DNA of 64,000 nt from Zoroaster sp. YZ-2022 (Eukaryota > Echinodermata > Asteroidea > Forcipulatida > Zoroasteridae), in contig CM055821.1 in assembly GCA_029582265.1 (NCBI GenBank), forward strand, positions 47,237,473 through 47,301,472. Direction: 5' to 3'. The position numbers and the translations under genes were made by a program. Positions 55,094 to 64,000 of the stretch are shown piece after piece. A model generated the notes under the pieces. The model worked only from the letters and a program-made list of their open reading frames with translations. It made no database searches and was not told the DNA's origin. Each line of letters begins with the position of its first letter. Within the stretch, counting starts at the first letter, position 1.

Positions 55094-55303
55094 TAATGAA
55101 AGACCAGATGTTTCAGAAAGACTACTGTAATTTAAAAAAAAACATCTATAATAGTGTTTTTTGGTAGGAATAAAAAAATCTATAAAATAACCACCTCTGT
55201 TAGTCTTACAGTAATCCTTTATGGTTATTTTACACTATTACGTTACATCAAGGGCAGTGACAACTTAATTTCGAAGAAAATGAGTGCCTCTGCATGGGTT
55301 CTC
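55094..55303 (+). other. 3' UTR copy and 47-bp junction segment
   Basis: Same sequence as downstream of copies A and D, ending in the inverted 47-bp 'acccatgcagaggcactcat' segment that joins the satellite. Confidence 0.6.
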
Positions 55304-55810
55304 GAAATGAGCAAATGAGCAGGAAAATGAGCAAATGAGCAAATGAGCAGCGAAATGAGCAAATGAGCAGCAAAATGAGCAAATGAGCAGCGAAATGAGC
55401 AAATGAGCAGACTCATCCTCTTCCGATGATTCGTCATATTCCACCTCCGTATCGGATTCTGAATCATCTTCCTCGAAATCTTCGTCTTCCAGTGACAACT
55501 TAATTTCGAAGAAAATGAGTGCCTCTGCATGGGTTCTCGAAATGAGCAAATGAGCAGGAAAATGAGCAAATGAGCAAATGAGCAGCGAAATGAGCAAATG
55601 AGCAGCGAAATGAGCAAATGAGCAGCAAAATGAGCAAATGAGCAGCGAAATGAGCAGCGAAATGAGCAAATGAGCAAATGAGCAGCGAAATGAGCAAATG
55701 AGCAGCGAAATGAGCAAATGAGCAGCGAAATGAGCAAATGAGCAAATGAGCAGCGAAATGAGCAAATGAGCAAATGAGCAGCGAAATGAGCAAATGAGCA
55801 GCGAAATGAG
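55304..55810. repeat. GCAAATGAGCAGCGAAATGA satellite with a gene fragment, right of centre
   Basis: Inverse of the satellite at 54310-54586. It is interrupted at 55409-55492 by a minus-strand 84-bp piece of the acidic region (copy C) and at 55493-55541 by another 47-bp junction segment. Confidence 0.85.
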
Positions 55811-55882
55811 TAGTTATAGGCCTATATATAAACTATTTCTTCCGTTTCTTGTCAATCGGAGATTAAGCATTAGAGATTCAAC
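55811..55882 (+). promoter_or_regulatory. TATA region of gene copy D
   Basis: TAGGCCTATATATAAACTAT (TATATATAAA at 55823-55832), 51 bp before the ATG. Mirror image of the copy A promoter. Confidence 0.55.
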
Positions 55883-56870
55883 ATGAATGTTATTTCTGCT
55901 GTCAAACCCCATGCTTGTCACCAGTGCGGCAAAAGCTTTGGACGGAGATATAACCTACGGAGGCATGCAGAACATGTACATAATGAAGAGAAATCTAAAA
56001 TGGATGAAGTTGACGATGATTCTGAAATTAAAGCTATCCAATCTGACAATTCTGACATCGATAATTCTGAACCCGATGTTAAAAAGCGTAGATTTGAAGA
56101 TTCGGAAATAGAAACTTGTGAAACTGAATCTACGCAGGATGAAGACGAAGATTTCGAGGAAGATGATTCAGAATCCGATACGGATAACCTACGAGGCATG
56201 CAGAACATGTACATAATGAAGAGAAATCTAAAATGGATGAAGTTGACGATGATTCTGAAATTAAAAGCTATCCAATCTGACAATTCTGACATCGATAATT
56301 CTGAACCCGATGTTAAAAAGCCGTAGATTTGAAGATTCGGAAATAGAAACTTGTGAAACTGAATCTCACTTGGGATGAAGACGAAGATTTCGAGGAAGAT
56401 GATTCAGAATCCGATACGGAGGTGGAATATGACGAATCATCGGAAGAGGATGAGTCTAGTTCTGAACTGGAAGACAATGCCACTTTTCGAGACTGGTTGG
56501 AAGAGGCTAAAGTGGCTACTGAAGAGATGTGGTGTGAAAAATATGAAAAGTACGTCAACGGGGTATGAGTGAAGATCAAGCCAAGGAAAAAGCCAATAGG
56601 AAAACCCTTTGGGCAGTCAAGCGAATCTTTTTCAACAAATACAATGATTTTTTGTCAAGTTACCTACATCTGAAAGATAATGGGACTCATCAGGATATTG
56701 CGGAAGATCTCGAAGAAAAAGTAAATATATAAGGCATGGAAGTAAACAAAGCTCTGAACAGAGTAATGCCTAAACACCATACCAAATTTGACGGACTACT
56801 ACTTCAACTAAATGAGGATGAAGAGAACGAGGATGAAGAGAACGAGGATGAAGAGAACGAGGAAGAGTGA
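55883..56870 (+). pseudogene. C2H2 zinc-finger/acidic protein, copy D (right arm)
   Basis: The ATG at 55883 gives the same N-terminal finger as copy A (HACHQCGKSFGRRYNLRRHA). A segment of about 233 bp (55952-56184) is tandemly duplicated at 56185-56415 with small indels, which shifts the frame after ESDTDN. Later lesions: a missing G near 56561 (shared with copy A), and an inserted TA near 56725. The last frame ends in six DEENE-type repeats and TGA at 56868-56870. Not translatable as a whole. Confidence 0.75.
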
Positions 56871-57711
56871 TAATGAAAGACCAGATGTTTCAGAAAGACT
56901 ACTGTAATTTAAAAAAAAAACATCTATAATAGTGTTTTTTGGTAGGAATAAAAAAATCTATAAAATAACCACCTCTGTTAGTCTTACAGTAATCCTTTAT
57001 GGTTATTTTACACTATTACGTTACATCAAGGGCAGTGACAACTTAATTTCGAAGAAAATTAGTGCCTCTGCATGGGTTCTAAACTTCTGGGTGACATTCT
57101 ATTCATCTTTAAATAGACAGTGTATTGTGAACTACAGGCCTGGCATTCTAAAGCGGGCCGTTGTTTCATGTAAGTTAGACAACTGTATTATGAGCCCTAA
57201 TATCCGACTTCATTTACGGTTTCGTTGACAGTACACGCAACGAAATTCCAAGTTCCCGAGCAGTTCATTGAAGCGGAAATATAATCCAAAACACTTCGTC
57301 CCATGTGCTCGGTATGAACGAGTGAGATGTGTAAATCTATCGTGTTTCATTTATTGCAAGGAGTGTAGACTCTTAATCCCTGTAAAATTCAGTGTGAGTT
57401 GACTTTCTTTTAATTCTGTTATATTCCTTATAATTCACTTGACTATCTATTGATTTCCCTAGTCCTATACATCCCTCATCATTTCCTCTCCCCAAAATCA
57501 CCATATAACGTGTACAAAATTGACAAGCTAAGTCCAATAGATATTTGATTTACATTGTTTTTATATAGGGATTCTTGTTTAATGTGCATTTTTCTTGGGA
57601 ATTATTAATACTTTGAGTTATAATAATTTTTGAGTTTTCTTTTATATAGTGTTATCATTCCCTTCACACAAAATAAATGGTACGGTCCACTATTTGTCCA
57701 CCTTTAATTTT
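56871..57711. other. Right-arm unique region and 3' UTR of copy D
   Basis: Inverse of 52661-53492. GGAATAAAA near 56944 may serve as polyadenylation signal. Confidence 0.6.
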
Positions 57712-57925
57712 GTGTGCAGTTTGTGTGGAGGGAGTAGTGCGCAGTTGTGTGCAGTATTTTGTGTGCAGTATTTTGTGTGCAGTTTGTGTGGAGGGAGTAA
57801 GTATTTTGTGTGCAGTTTGTGTGGAGGGAGTAGTGCGCAGTTGTGTGCAGTATTTTGTGTGCAGTATTTTGTGTGCAGTTTGTGTGGAGGGAGTAAGTAT
57901 TTTGTAGTCTGCAGTTGTGTGCAGT
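57712..57925. repeat. Right-arm copy of the CTCCCTCCACACAAAC satellite (inverted)
   Basis: TGTGTGCAGTTTGTGTGGAG and AGTATTTTG modules, mirror of 52441-52660. Confidence 0.85.
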
Positions 57926-57998
57926 GGTAAAATGGTGGTTGGAAAAGAAAAAGAAAAAAAATTGAAAACAAAATTTCAATCATGAAAAATTTCAATCA

Positions 57999-58467
57999 TG
58001 TGTGCAGCATTACGACCAACATTGTGGAGGAGTTTGTCTGCAGTTTGTCTGCAGTGATTTTGTGCAGTTTGTAATGGCAATCCTCCTCATCCCTCCTCAG
58101 TGCAATGGAGCAATGTGGAGGAGATTTGCACTTTGTGGAGGAGCGTGCACTTTGTGGTGGTGGAACTCCTATGGTAACACAATTTTTTTTTACTTGGCCG
58201 AAATGACGTCATAAAAAAATTAAAAAAATTAATAAATAAATATATAAAAAAAACAATTAAAAAAAAATTGAAGTTGGCCATCAAAAAAAGAAATTATGGT
58301 GCTCCACCACCACAAAGTGCACGCTCCTCCACAAAGTGCAAATCTCCTCCACATTGCTCCATTGCACTGAGGAGGGATGAGGAGGTTGCCATTACAAACT
58401 GCACAAAATCACTGCAGACAAACTGCAGACAAACTCCTCCACAATGTTGGTCGTAATGCTGCACACA
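57999..58467. repeat. Right outer foldback unit
   Basis: TGTGTGCAGCATTACGACCA at 57999 and its inverse to 58467, with 'gtggtggtggaactcc' and 'tatggtgctccaccaccaca' near the centre. Same build as 51926-52365 with a longer A/T spacer. Confidence 0.8.
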
Positions 58468-58472
58468 TACTA

Positions 58473-60300
58473 CTCCTATTGCTGAGATAAGACCGAAACC
58501 GCTCCAGCATTGGACCACAAACGCCATATTTATGCAGTTTTTGCATAAGAATATAGTGACTCACACGGTCGAAGGCTTTAGACCAGTCTAAAAAGATTGC
58601 GTCAATACGCGAACGTTTCGGCAAAAAACCATGTTGACAATGTGAGATTATACCCCCTCTATACATGTGATTAACAAGTTGAGTAGAGACTATTCTTTCC
58701 AGGATTTTACCAACGACTGAACAAAGAGAGATTGGTCTATAGTTCAACATAACATGTGGATCACCAGTCTTAAACAAAGGGACAACATTAGCTGATTTCC
58801 AGTCTGTAGGGACAGATCCAGTTTCAAGAGATAAATTAAATAATCTGGTAAGAGGCTGGGCTTCTTCTTCTTTCGTATGATGATGAGCAGCTTAGAGTGC
58901 TAATAGCTGCATACATCGGTTTGATGACATTAGTTGAAACAGGGTGGACCACGTGAAGGTTGTCATCTCCCTAAACTATCAGCAGCTAATTTGAGAAGCA
59001 TTGGTGATACATTATCTGGGCCTGCTGATTTATACATGTTAAGTTCTAAAAGAAGCTTTTTAACTTCAAGCGGGTTAGTCGAAAATCCATTAAAACGGAA
59101 ATTACCGTCAATTCCATGGTCGCACAAAATATGTCCAGATTCATCCGAATTATTGGTGAAATTGCTCTGGAAGAAACTATTAAAATTATGAGCAATACAA
59201 ATCGGGTCATCTGTAATGCCGTCTTCCGTCTCGAAACTGGTAATGGTACTTTGACGCCGTTGGCTACCAACAAATGACCAGAAACGCTTAGGATTGGAGG
59301 AACAATTCAAAGCCAGATCGTGAACGCAACTGCAATAGGACTGACGAGTAAGAAATTTAACATCATTCCGAAGTCTTTTGTAGTTGGCCCACATTCTAGG
59401 GTTATTAGAATTACGCCTAGCTGCTCTATAGGCCCTGTTTTTCTTTTTTGAACGAGCAACGATCTCAGCAGTGATCCATGGGTGTTTTTTTTCTACCGCT
59501 ATGCTTGGCAATAGGAACGACATCTTTGATAGCAGCAAACAAAAGATCCTTGAAATTTTCCCAGACCTCATTGATGTTACCATCCGGTAAAAAACAAGTA
59601 GGCCTATCCCAAGGAACCATGCTAAGAGTGTTGCATAAAATATTAATGTCGGCTTTATTGTACTGGTAAAAAAACCGGTTCATAGTTTTATAATCATAAG
59701 AGGTGAGCATATTGAAAGATACACCGTTGTGATCACTAGTTCCCAAACCTGGATAAACTTCAACATTAGAAAATAAATCAGGTCTATTTGTGAACAACAA
59801 GTCAATTATTGAGCCCACTGGACTGGTAGAGCTCTCACGGGTGTAAAAATTCACCAATTGCTCCATGTTAAGAATGTCTGAAAGAGAGCTTAAACGTTGT
59901 GCTGAAGGTGACATTAAGGAGACATTAGATTGCTGGGAGTTAATGTTAAAATCACCCACTATAGTAATGGCCAGATATTGATGAGAAAAGGGCAAGATTT
60001 TTTCAAGCACCATTTGGTAATCATCAAAAAATGTAACCGAGGCACTAGGAGGTCTATATAAACAACCAAACAAGCTTTTACCATGTTTCGTACGAGTTTC
60101 CAGCCTGAGTAATTCTAGGTTATCGTGTTCAAAAATGATCTTTCGGACAGGAGATAAATAATTAGCTGCAATGATAAAGACACCACCACCATGCCTGTTA
60201 CGATCATTACGAAAAATACTATAATCAGTGTCCGGGATCAGTTCTCCATCCAGGATGGTGTTGTCCAGCCAGGACTCTGTTACAAATATCAGATCATACC
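58473..60300 (-). pseudogene. CR1-like LINE, 5' part (endonuclease and RT start)
   Basis: Minus strand continuation of 50565-51925. 60300-59465: APE-type endonuclease (FVTESWLDN, LFGCLYRPPSASVTFFDDYQ, TIVGDFNIN, SPVGSIIDLLFTNRPDLFSN, GTSDHNGVSF). 59583-58963: linker (KHPWITAEIVARSKKKNRAY, NPKRFWSFVGSQRR) and LELNMYKSAGPDNVSPMLLK. 58777-58473: RT fingers (FKTGDPHVMLNYRPISLCSV, HGFLPKRSRIDAIFLDWSKA, FDRVSHYILMQKLHKYGV). A few frameshifts. The N-terminal part of the endonuclease is missing before 60300. Confidence 0.85.
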
Positions 60301-60435
60301 ATAGAAATTATCTAAAAGAATGTCATGATTTATGTATGGTGTCAAAGGCTTTTGACAAATCTTTAAAAAAGGAGATTTTGTAATAATGCGAACAACCTTT
60401 TTCTGAAGAACAACAAGTTCAATTAAATTACTACA
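60301..60435 (-). pseudogene. LINE fragment, rearranged
   Basis: The minus strand encodes QKKVVRIITKSPF (as in 46878 and 49326) directly followed by KDLSKAFDTI, an upstream RT motif, so internal sequence has been lost or reshuffled. Confidence 0.5.
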
Positions 60436-60477
60436 ACAAATCAATACATACCAATAGCATATGCCACTATGTATTCA

Positions 60478-60790
60478 GGGTGATGTAACTTCACCCTGAA
60501 AATGCCCCGAAAATCTGTTTTATCGTGAAATAAATAGTTCGTGGCAATTTCATGACGACACAACACCGTGAAAACGCCATGAAATACTTTTGGGATTCCT
60601 TCGCCGTGAAAACCCCATGAACTTCTCGTGGCAGTTTTGGGGCAGCTTATTAATTCTCGAGAGCGCCGTGAAATCACCGTGAACATTATTGCCAATATAG
60701 CTGAGAGGAAGAGACACAGTGAAATTGCCGTGAAATTACGGTGAACTGTTAAAACGGCAAAACGGATTTTCAGGGTAAAGTTATTCATTG
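60478..60790. mobile_element. MITE with TAACTTCACCCTGAAAAT ends and CCGTGAAA motifs
   Basis: TAACTTCACCCTGAAAAT near 60486 is inverted as ATTTTCAGGGTAAAGTTA at 60767-60784 with one mismatch. The interior repeats CGTGAAA / CCATGAA at least ten times. No coding capacity. Confidence 0.55.
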
Positions 60791-61912
60791 TCCTCAAAAG
60801 GTTTGATTACTTTGTTAGTTATTTGAATGAGTACCATAGATTGTTGTAGTGTCGTAGGCTATATAGCCCACCTGCAACACGATATAGTTGAAACTGGCCC
60901 AACTATAGTTGGACCAAAGCTGGGACGTAACATTATCATTGAAACATATCAGTCAATTAGTGAATAACAATACTAAAGTAGTGGATGGTCAGAGCGGGCC
61001 TCCAGCTCAGGGTGGAGCTTGCACTAAAATGCAGATCTTTCATTGGCCACTGATGAAACGACCGTTGTATGTAAGTTTAAAACGAAAAAAACACTACTTT
61101 AAACACGACGATATTCAAGGTTGAATGTTTTGAATATAACGGTTCAGAGCCAGATGTAGCAGTGGGAATGCGCTCCCGGTCCAAACACATCCGAGTGGGT
61201 GGTGCTTCGTCTTCCTGGAATAAAGGAAAGTGAGGATATGTTTTTTTTTTCTTCTTCTTTTTTCATGTTAATTTGTTTCACAACGCCCCCATATTAATTT
61301 TGATTGGCATGTGCGCGCAAGGAAAAACAGCACACTAGTAAACCATTGGTTTCGTTATTGTTTTGTTTATTTAGGATTGTATAAAAAGAGAAATGTATAG
61401 ATTTAGAATTCACATCAACCTTGCGTCGCTAGCAGAGACGACGAATTGTTAAGGTGAGTGCTTTCAAAGATTTATTTTGAAATAGTATTTTTGACTAAAT
61501 TCTTCATTTTTTAGTTCTACATAGGCTTACAGTTTTAATTTGTTAACTTTGAATTAAGGGACTCGCGTTATAATTTGCATGGGAAGGGGAATATTCCCGT
61601 CGTTTCGCTTTTCTACAGGCACGGAAGTTTTAACCAAGTTTTATTCGAGTTTTATTTATCAAATTTATTTTAGCGGTTTTTACAAGACATGTAGTTGAGA
61701 TTTTTTCATGAGTGCGAGAACTTTGTCATGAATACGAATACTTTGTCATGAGTATAATTACGATTTCTTGTACATACATTTCATAAGCCAGATTCAAAAT
61801 ACAACATTTATGTACGAAACTGACTGAAAACAAGGCTATGGGTGTCAAAATTATTTCATGGGGCTACATTTATTTTTGTGTAACGACAGAATGCGCAAAT
61901 ACATGAGTAGTA
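60791..61912. other. Non-coding; possible TATA plus splice donor at 61379-61460
   Basis: 61150-61250 resembles 47385-47510 ('agatgtagcagtg', 'gaggatatgttttttttt'). Near 61290-61350 there are two ATTGG (inverse CCAAT) motifs, then GTATAAAAAG (61379-61388) and GTTAAGGTGAGTG (donor-like, 61448-61460). This could be a promoter and first non-coding exon, but no downstream coding exon is seen. Confidence 0.3.
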
Positions 61913-62275
61913 TGTGAACAGCATTATACCATGGATTGAGGTGGATTGAGGTGGAGGCGGAGGTGGGATTGAGGTGGGATTGAGATGGAATTTCCCACCT
62001 CCACATTTCCCACCTCTGCCTCCACCTCAATCCACCTCAATCCATGGTATAATGCTGTTCACATATTTTTATTTTATTTATGACGTCATTTCGGCCAAGT
62101 AAAAAAAAATTTGAAGTTGGCCATCAAAAAAAAAAATATGGTGCTCCCACCACCACATTGCTCAATCCCACCTCAGTTTGTCTGCAGTTTGTCTGCAGTG
62201 ATTTTGTGCAGTTTGTAATGGCTCCACCTCCGCTCCTCCTGCTCCACCACAATCCATAGTGTGATGCGCCTCACA
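61913..62275. repeat. Foldback unit related to the ends of the 6.5-kb element
   Basis: TGTGAACAGCATTATACCAT (61914) is inverted at 62044-62065, and the sequence then continues with 'tatgacgtcatttcggccaa', 'tggtgctcccaccaccaca' and 'tttgtctgcagtttgtctgc', all shared with 51926-52365. The other outer end is CCACAATCCATAGTGTGATG near 62244-62263. GATTGAGGTGGA tandem copies replace the GTGGAGGAG repeats. Confidence 0.65.
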
Positions 62276-62437
62276 ACGTACGAAGACAGACAAAAGAACG
62301 ACTGTACATGAAGCTATTCAAGTATGATTTGTTAAATTTAATTTTAACATCAACAGCAATCTTTGACATCAATATATTTACAGATGGGTTTTATATTGGT
62401 TTTAAATTGGAAAACATTTGATAAACTGAAAACATTA

Positions 62438-62479
<42 letters not shown>

Positions 62480-62514
62480 GTTATTTTAAATTCTAACAAA
62501 TTCGGGGCCTTTAG
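62276..62514. other. AT-rich spacer with (ATT)n
   Basis: (ATT)n at 62440-62480. 62340-62525 is repeated at about 63047-63215 ('catcaatatatttacagatg', 'ggaaaacatttgataaactg', 'aacaaattcggggccttta'). Confidence 0.6.
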
Positions 62515-62635
62515 AACATTGAGTCTTTACTCATTGAGTCTTTACTCATTCAGTCTTTACTCATTGAGTCTTTACTCATTCAGTCTTTACTCATTGAATC
62601 TTTACTCATTGAGTCTTTACTCATTGAATCTCAGT
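62515..62635. repeat. CATTGAGTCTTTACT satellite, short array
   Basis: About eight 15-bp units. Same unit as 63208-63978. Confidence 0.9.
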
Positions 62636-63046
62636 TTGTCTGCAGTTTGTCTGCAGTGATTTTGTGCAGTTTGTAATGGCTCCACCTCCGCTCCTCCCCT
62701 CCACACAAACTGCACACAAAATACTTACTCCCTCGTGAGACACGTCTGAGCGCGCGCGTGGAGACCAAACTGCACACAAAATACTTACTCCCTCCACACA
62801 AACTGCACACAAAATACTTACTCCCTCCACACAAACTGCACACAAAATACTTACTCCCTCCACACAAACTGCACACAAAATACTTACTCCCTCCACACAA
62901 AATACTGCACACTACTCCCTCCACACAAACTGCACACAAAATACTTACTCCCTCCACACAAAATACTGCACACTACTCCCTCCACACAAACTGCACACAA
63001 AATACTTACTCCCTCCACACAAAAATACTGCACACTACTTCCTTAA
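62636..63046. repeat. Foldback remnant and CTCCCTCCACACAAAC satellite
   Basis: 'agtttgtctgcagtttgtctgcagtg' (62633-62658) matches the outer foldback unit. From 62698 on, TACTCCCTCCACACAAAC and TGCACACAAAA modules repeat, with one interruption 'gtgagacacgtctgagcg'. Confidence 0.85.
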
Positions 63047-63128
63047 CACCAACAGTACCCTTTTACATCAATATATTTACAGATGAGTTTAATTGGTTTT
63101 AATTGGAAAACATTTGATAAACTGAAAA

Positions 63129-63168
<40 letters not shown>

Positions 63169-63207
63169 ATGGTTATTTTAAATTCTAACAAATTCGGGGC
63201 CTTTAGA
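63047..63207. repeat. Second copy of the (ATT)n-bearing spacer
   Basis: Duplicate of 62350-62525, including (ATT)n at 63130-63165 and 'aacaaattcggggcctttag'. Confidence 0.75.
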
Positions 63208-63978
63208 ACATTGAGTCTTTACTCATTGAGTCTTTACTCATTGAGTCTTTACTCATTCAGTCTTTACTCGTTGAATCGTTACTCATTCAGTCTTTACTCA
63301 TTCAGTCTTTACTCATTGAATCTTTACTCATTCAGTCTTTACTCATTGAGTCTTTACTCATTGAGTCTTTACTCATTGAGTCTTTACTCATTGAGTCTTT
63401 ACTCATTGAGTCTTTACTCATTGAGTCTTTACTCATTGAGTCTTTACTCATTGAGTCTTTACTCATTGAGTCTTTACTCATTGAATCTTTACTCTTTGAG
63501 TCTTTACTCATTGAATCTTTACTCATTGAGTCTTTACTCATTGAGTCTCTTTACTCATTGAATCTTTACTCATTGAGTCTCTTTACTCATTGAGTCTTTA
63601 CTCATTGAGTCTTTACTCATTGAGTCTTTACTATTGAGTCTTCACTCATTGAGTCTTTACTCATTGAGTCTTTACTCATTGAGTCTTTACTCATTGAGTC
63701 ACTCATTGAGGCTTTACCATTGAGTCTTTACTCATTGAATCTTTACTCATTGAGTCTCTTTACCACTGAATCTTTACTCATTGAATCTTTACTCATTGAG
63801 TCTTTACTCATTGAGTCTTCGAGTCTTTACTCATTGAGTCTTTACTCATTGAGTATCACTCATTGAGTCTTTACTCATTGAGTCTTTACTCATTGAATCT
63901 TTACTCATTGAGTCTCTTTACTCATTGAATCTTTACTCATTGAGTCTCTTTACTCATTGAGTCTTTACTCATTGAGTC
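63208..63978. repeat. CATTGAGTCTTTACT satellite, long array
   Basis: About fifty 15-bp units with variants (CATTCAGT, CATTGAAT, an extra CT, occasional short units). Because 15 bp is five codons, long repetitive open frames arise on both strands; they are not genes. Confidence 0.93.
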
Positions 63979-64000
63979 GGGAGAGGAAATGATGAGGGAT
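63979..64000 (+). mobile_element. Arm sequence of a second foldback element at the window edge
   Basis: GGGAGAGGAAATGATGAGGG matches the left-arm unique region at about 52873-52896 (GGGAGAGGAAATGATTAGGG), same orientation. It suggests that 61913-64000 is the left arm of a related large element that continues beyond the window. Confidence 0.5.

Larger units (their letters stand above)
51926..58467. mobile_element. 6.5-kb foldback (palindromic) element carrying a C2H2 zinc-finger gene
   Basis: Ends TGTGTGCAGCATTACGACCA and its exact inverse. Flanked by 5-bp TACTA. The left arm (51926-about 54310) and right arm (about 55810-58467) are inverted copies with small differences. Each arm has, from outside in: a 440-470-bp foldback unit, a CTCCCTCCACACAAAC satellite, about 0.8 kb of unique sequence, and an outward-transcribed zinc-finger gene with its TATA region. 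The centre (54310-55810) is a (TCATTTGC)-type satellite with extra gene fragments. TGT..ACA ends with a 5-bp duplication resemble integrase-type elements (for example Ginger), but no transposase is encoded. I cannot name a known family. Confidence 0.8.

Noticed and set aside
54310..55793. Open frames rich in SLLICSFRC repeats
   Set aside because: Translation of the TCATTTGC-type satellite in several frames and both strands. Only the part joined to gene copy B is gene-derived.
63169..63561. 130-codon frame of SLYSLSLYS repeats and its opposite-strand partner
   Set aside because: Translation of the 15-bp satellite.

Overview
This window is AT-rich animal genomic DNA with one recognisable host gene and a dense, nested load of transposable elements. 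The host gene is GTP cyclohydrolase 1 (GCH1), + strand, coding exons at 14233-24404. The five exons seen (110, 56, 32, 85 and 124 bp) have the sizes and phases of exons 2-6 of the vertebrate gene. The first coding exon was not found in the 14.2 kb upstream and probably lies outside the window. The very frequent word TACATGTA, the AT richness, and the mix of IS3EU-like, Rex1-like, R2-like, CR1/L2-like, Helitron2-like and TTAA-target elements suggest a marine invertebrate (echinoderm, hemichordate or cephalochordate would fit). That is an inference, not a determination.

Layout. 1-14232: repeats only, including several TTAA-flanked short elements (two of them hosting other elements), two hAT elements with perfect 8-bp target duplications, a Tc1-type MITE and pieces of a Helitron2-like family. 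14233-24404: GCH1 exons 2-6, with a reiterated TTAA element in intron 2, a tRNA-like SINE in intron 3, a 3.56-kb IS3EU-like transposon in intron 4 and another TTAA element in intron 5. 24405-31640: 3' flank with a complete Helitron2-like element, a dimeric tRNA-headed SINE and several MITEs. 31640-39116: fragments of a Myb-like gene and of L2-like, R2-like, Rex1-like and CR1/L2-like LINEs. 39119-45000: one mariner element with TIRs of about 200 bp, itself invaded by an L2-like LINE and by a gag-only LTR retrotransposon. 46086-46585: assembly gap. 46860-50465: duplicated LINE-tail sequence flanking a Helitron2-like element, plus an RT fragment. 50565-60300: a CR1-like LINE on the minus strand.

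The most unusual object is at 51926-58467. It is a 6.5-kb, nearly palindromic foldback element with TGTGTG...CACACA ends and a 5-bp TACTA duplication, inserted into the RT gene of the CR1-like LINE. It carries outward-facing copies of a gene for a protein with one C2H2 zinc finger, acidic stretches and a helical C-terminal domain I do not recognise. A central mosaic of gene fragments is embedded in a short satellite. A diverged relative with other satellite modules begins at 61913 and runs off the right edge.

Apart from GCH1, no gene appears intact. Every transposon gene examined has stops, frameshifts, truncation or altered catalytic residues. All family names come from motif recognition by eye.
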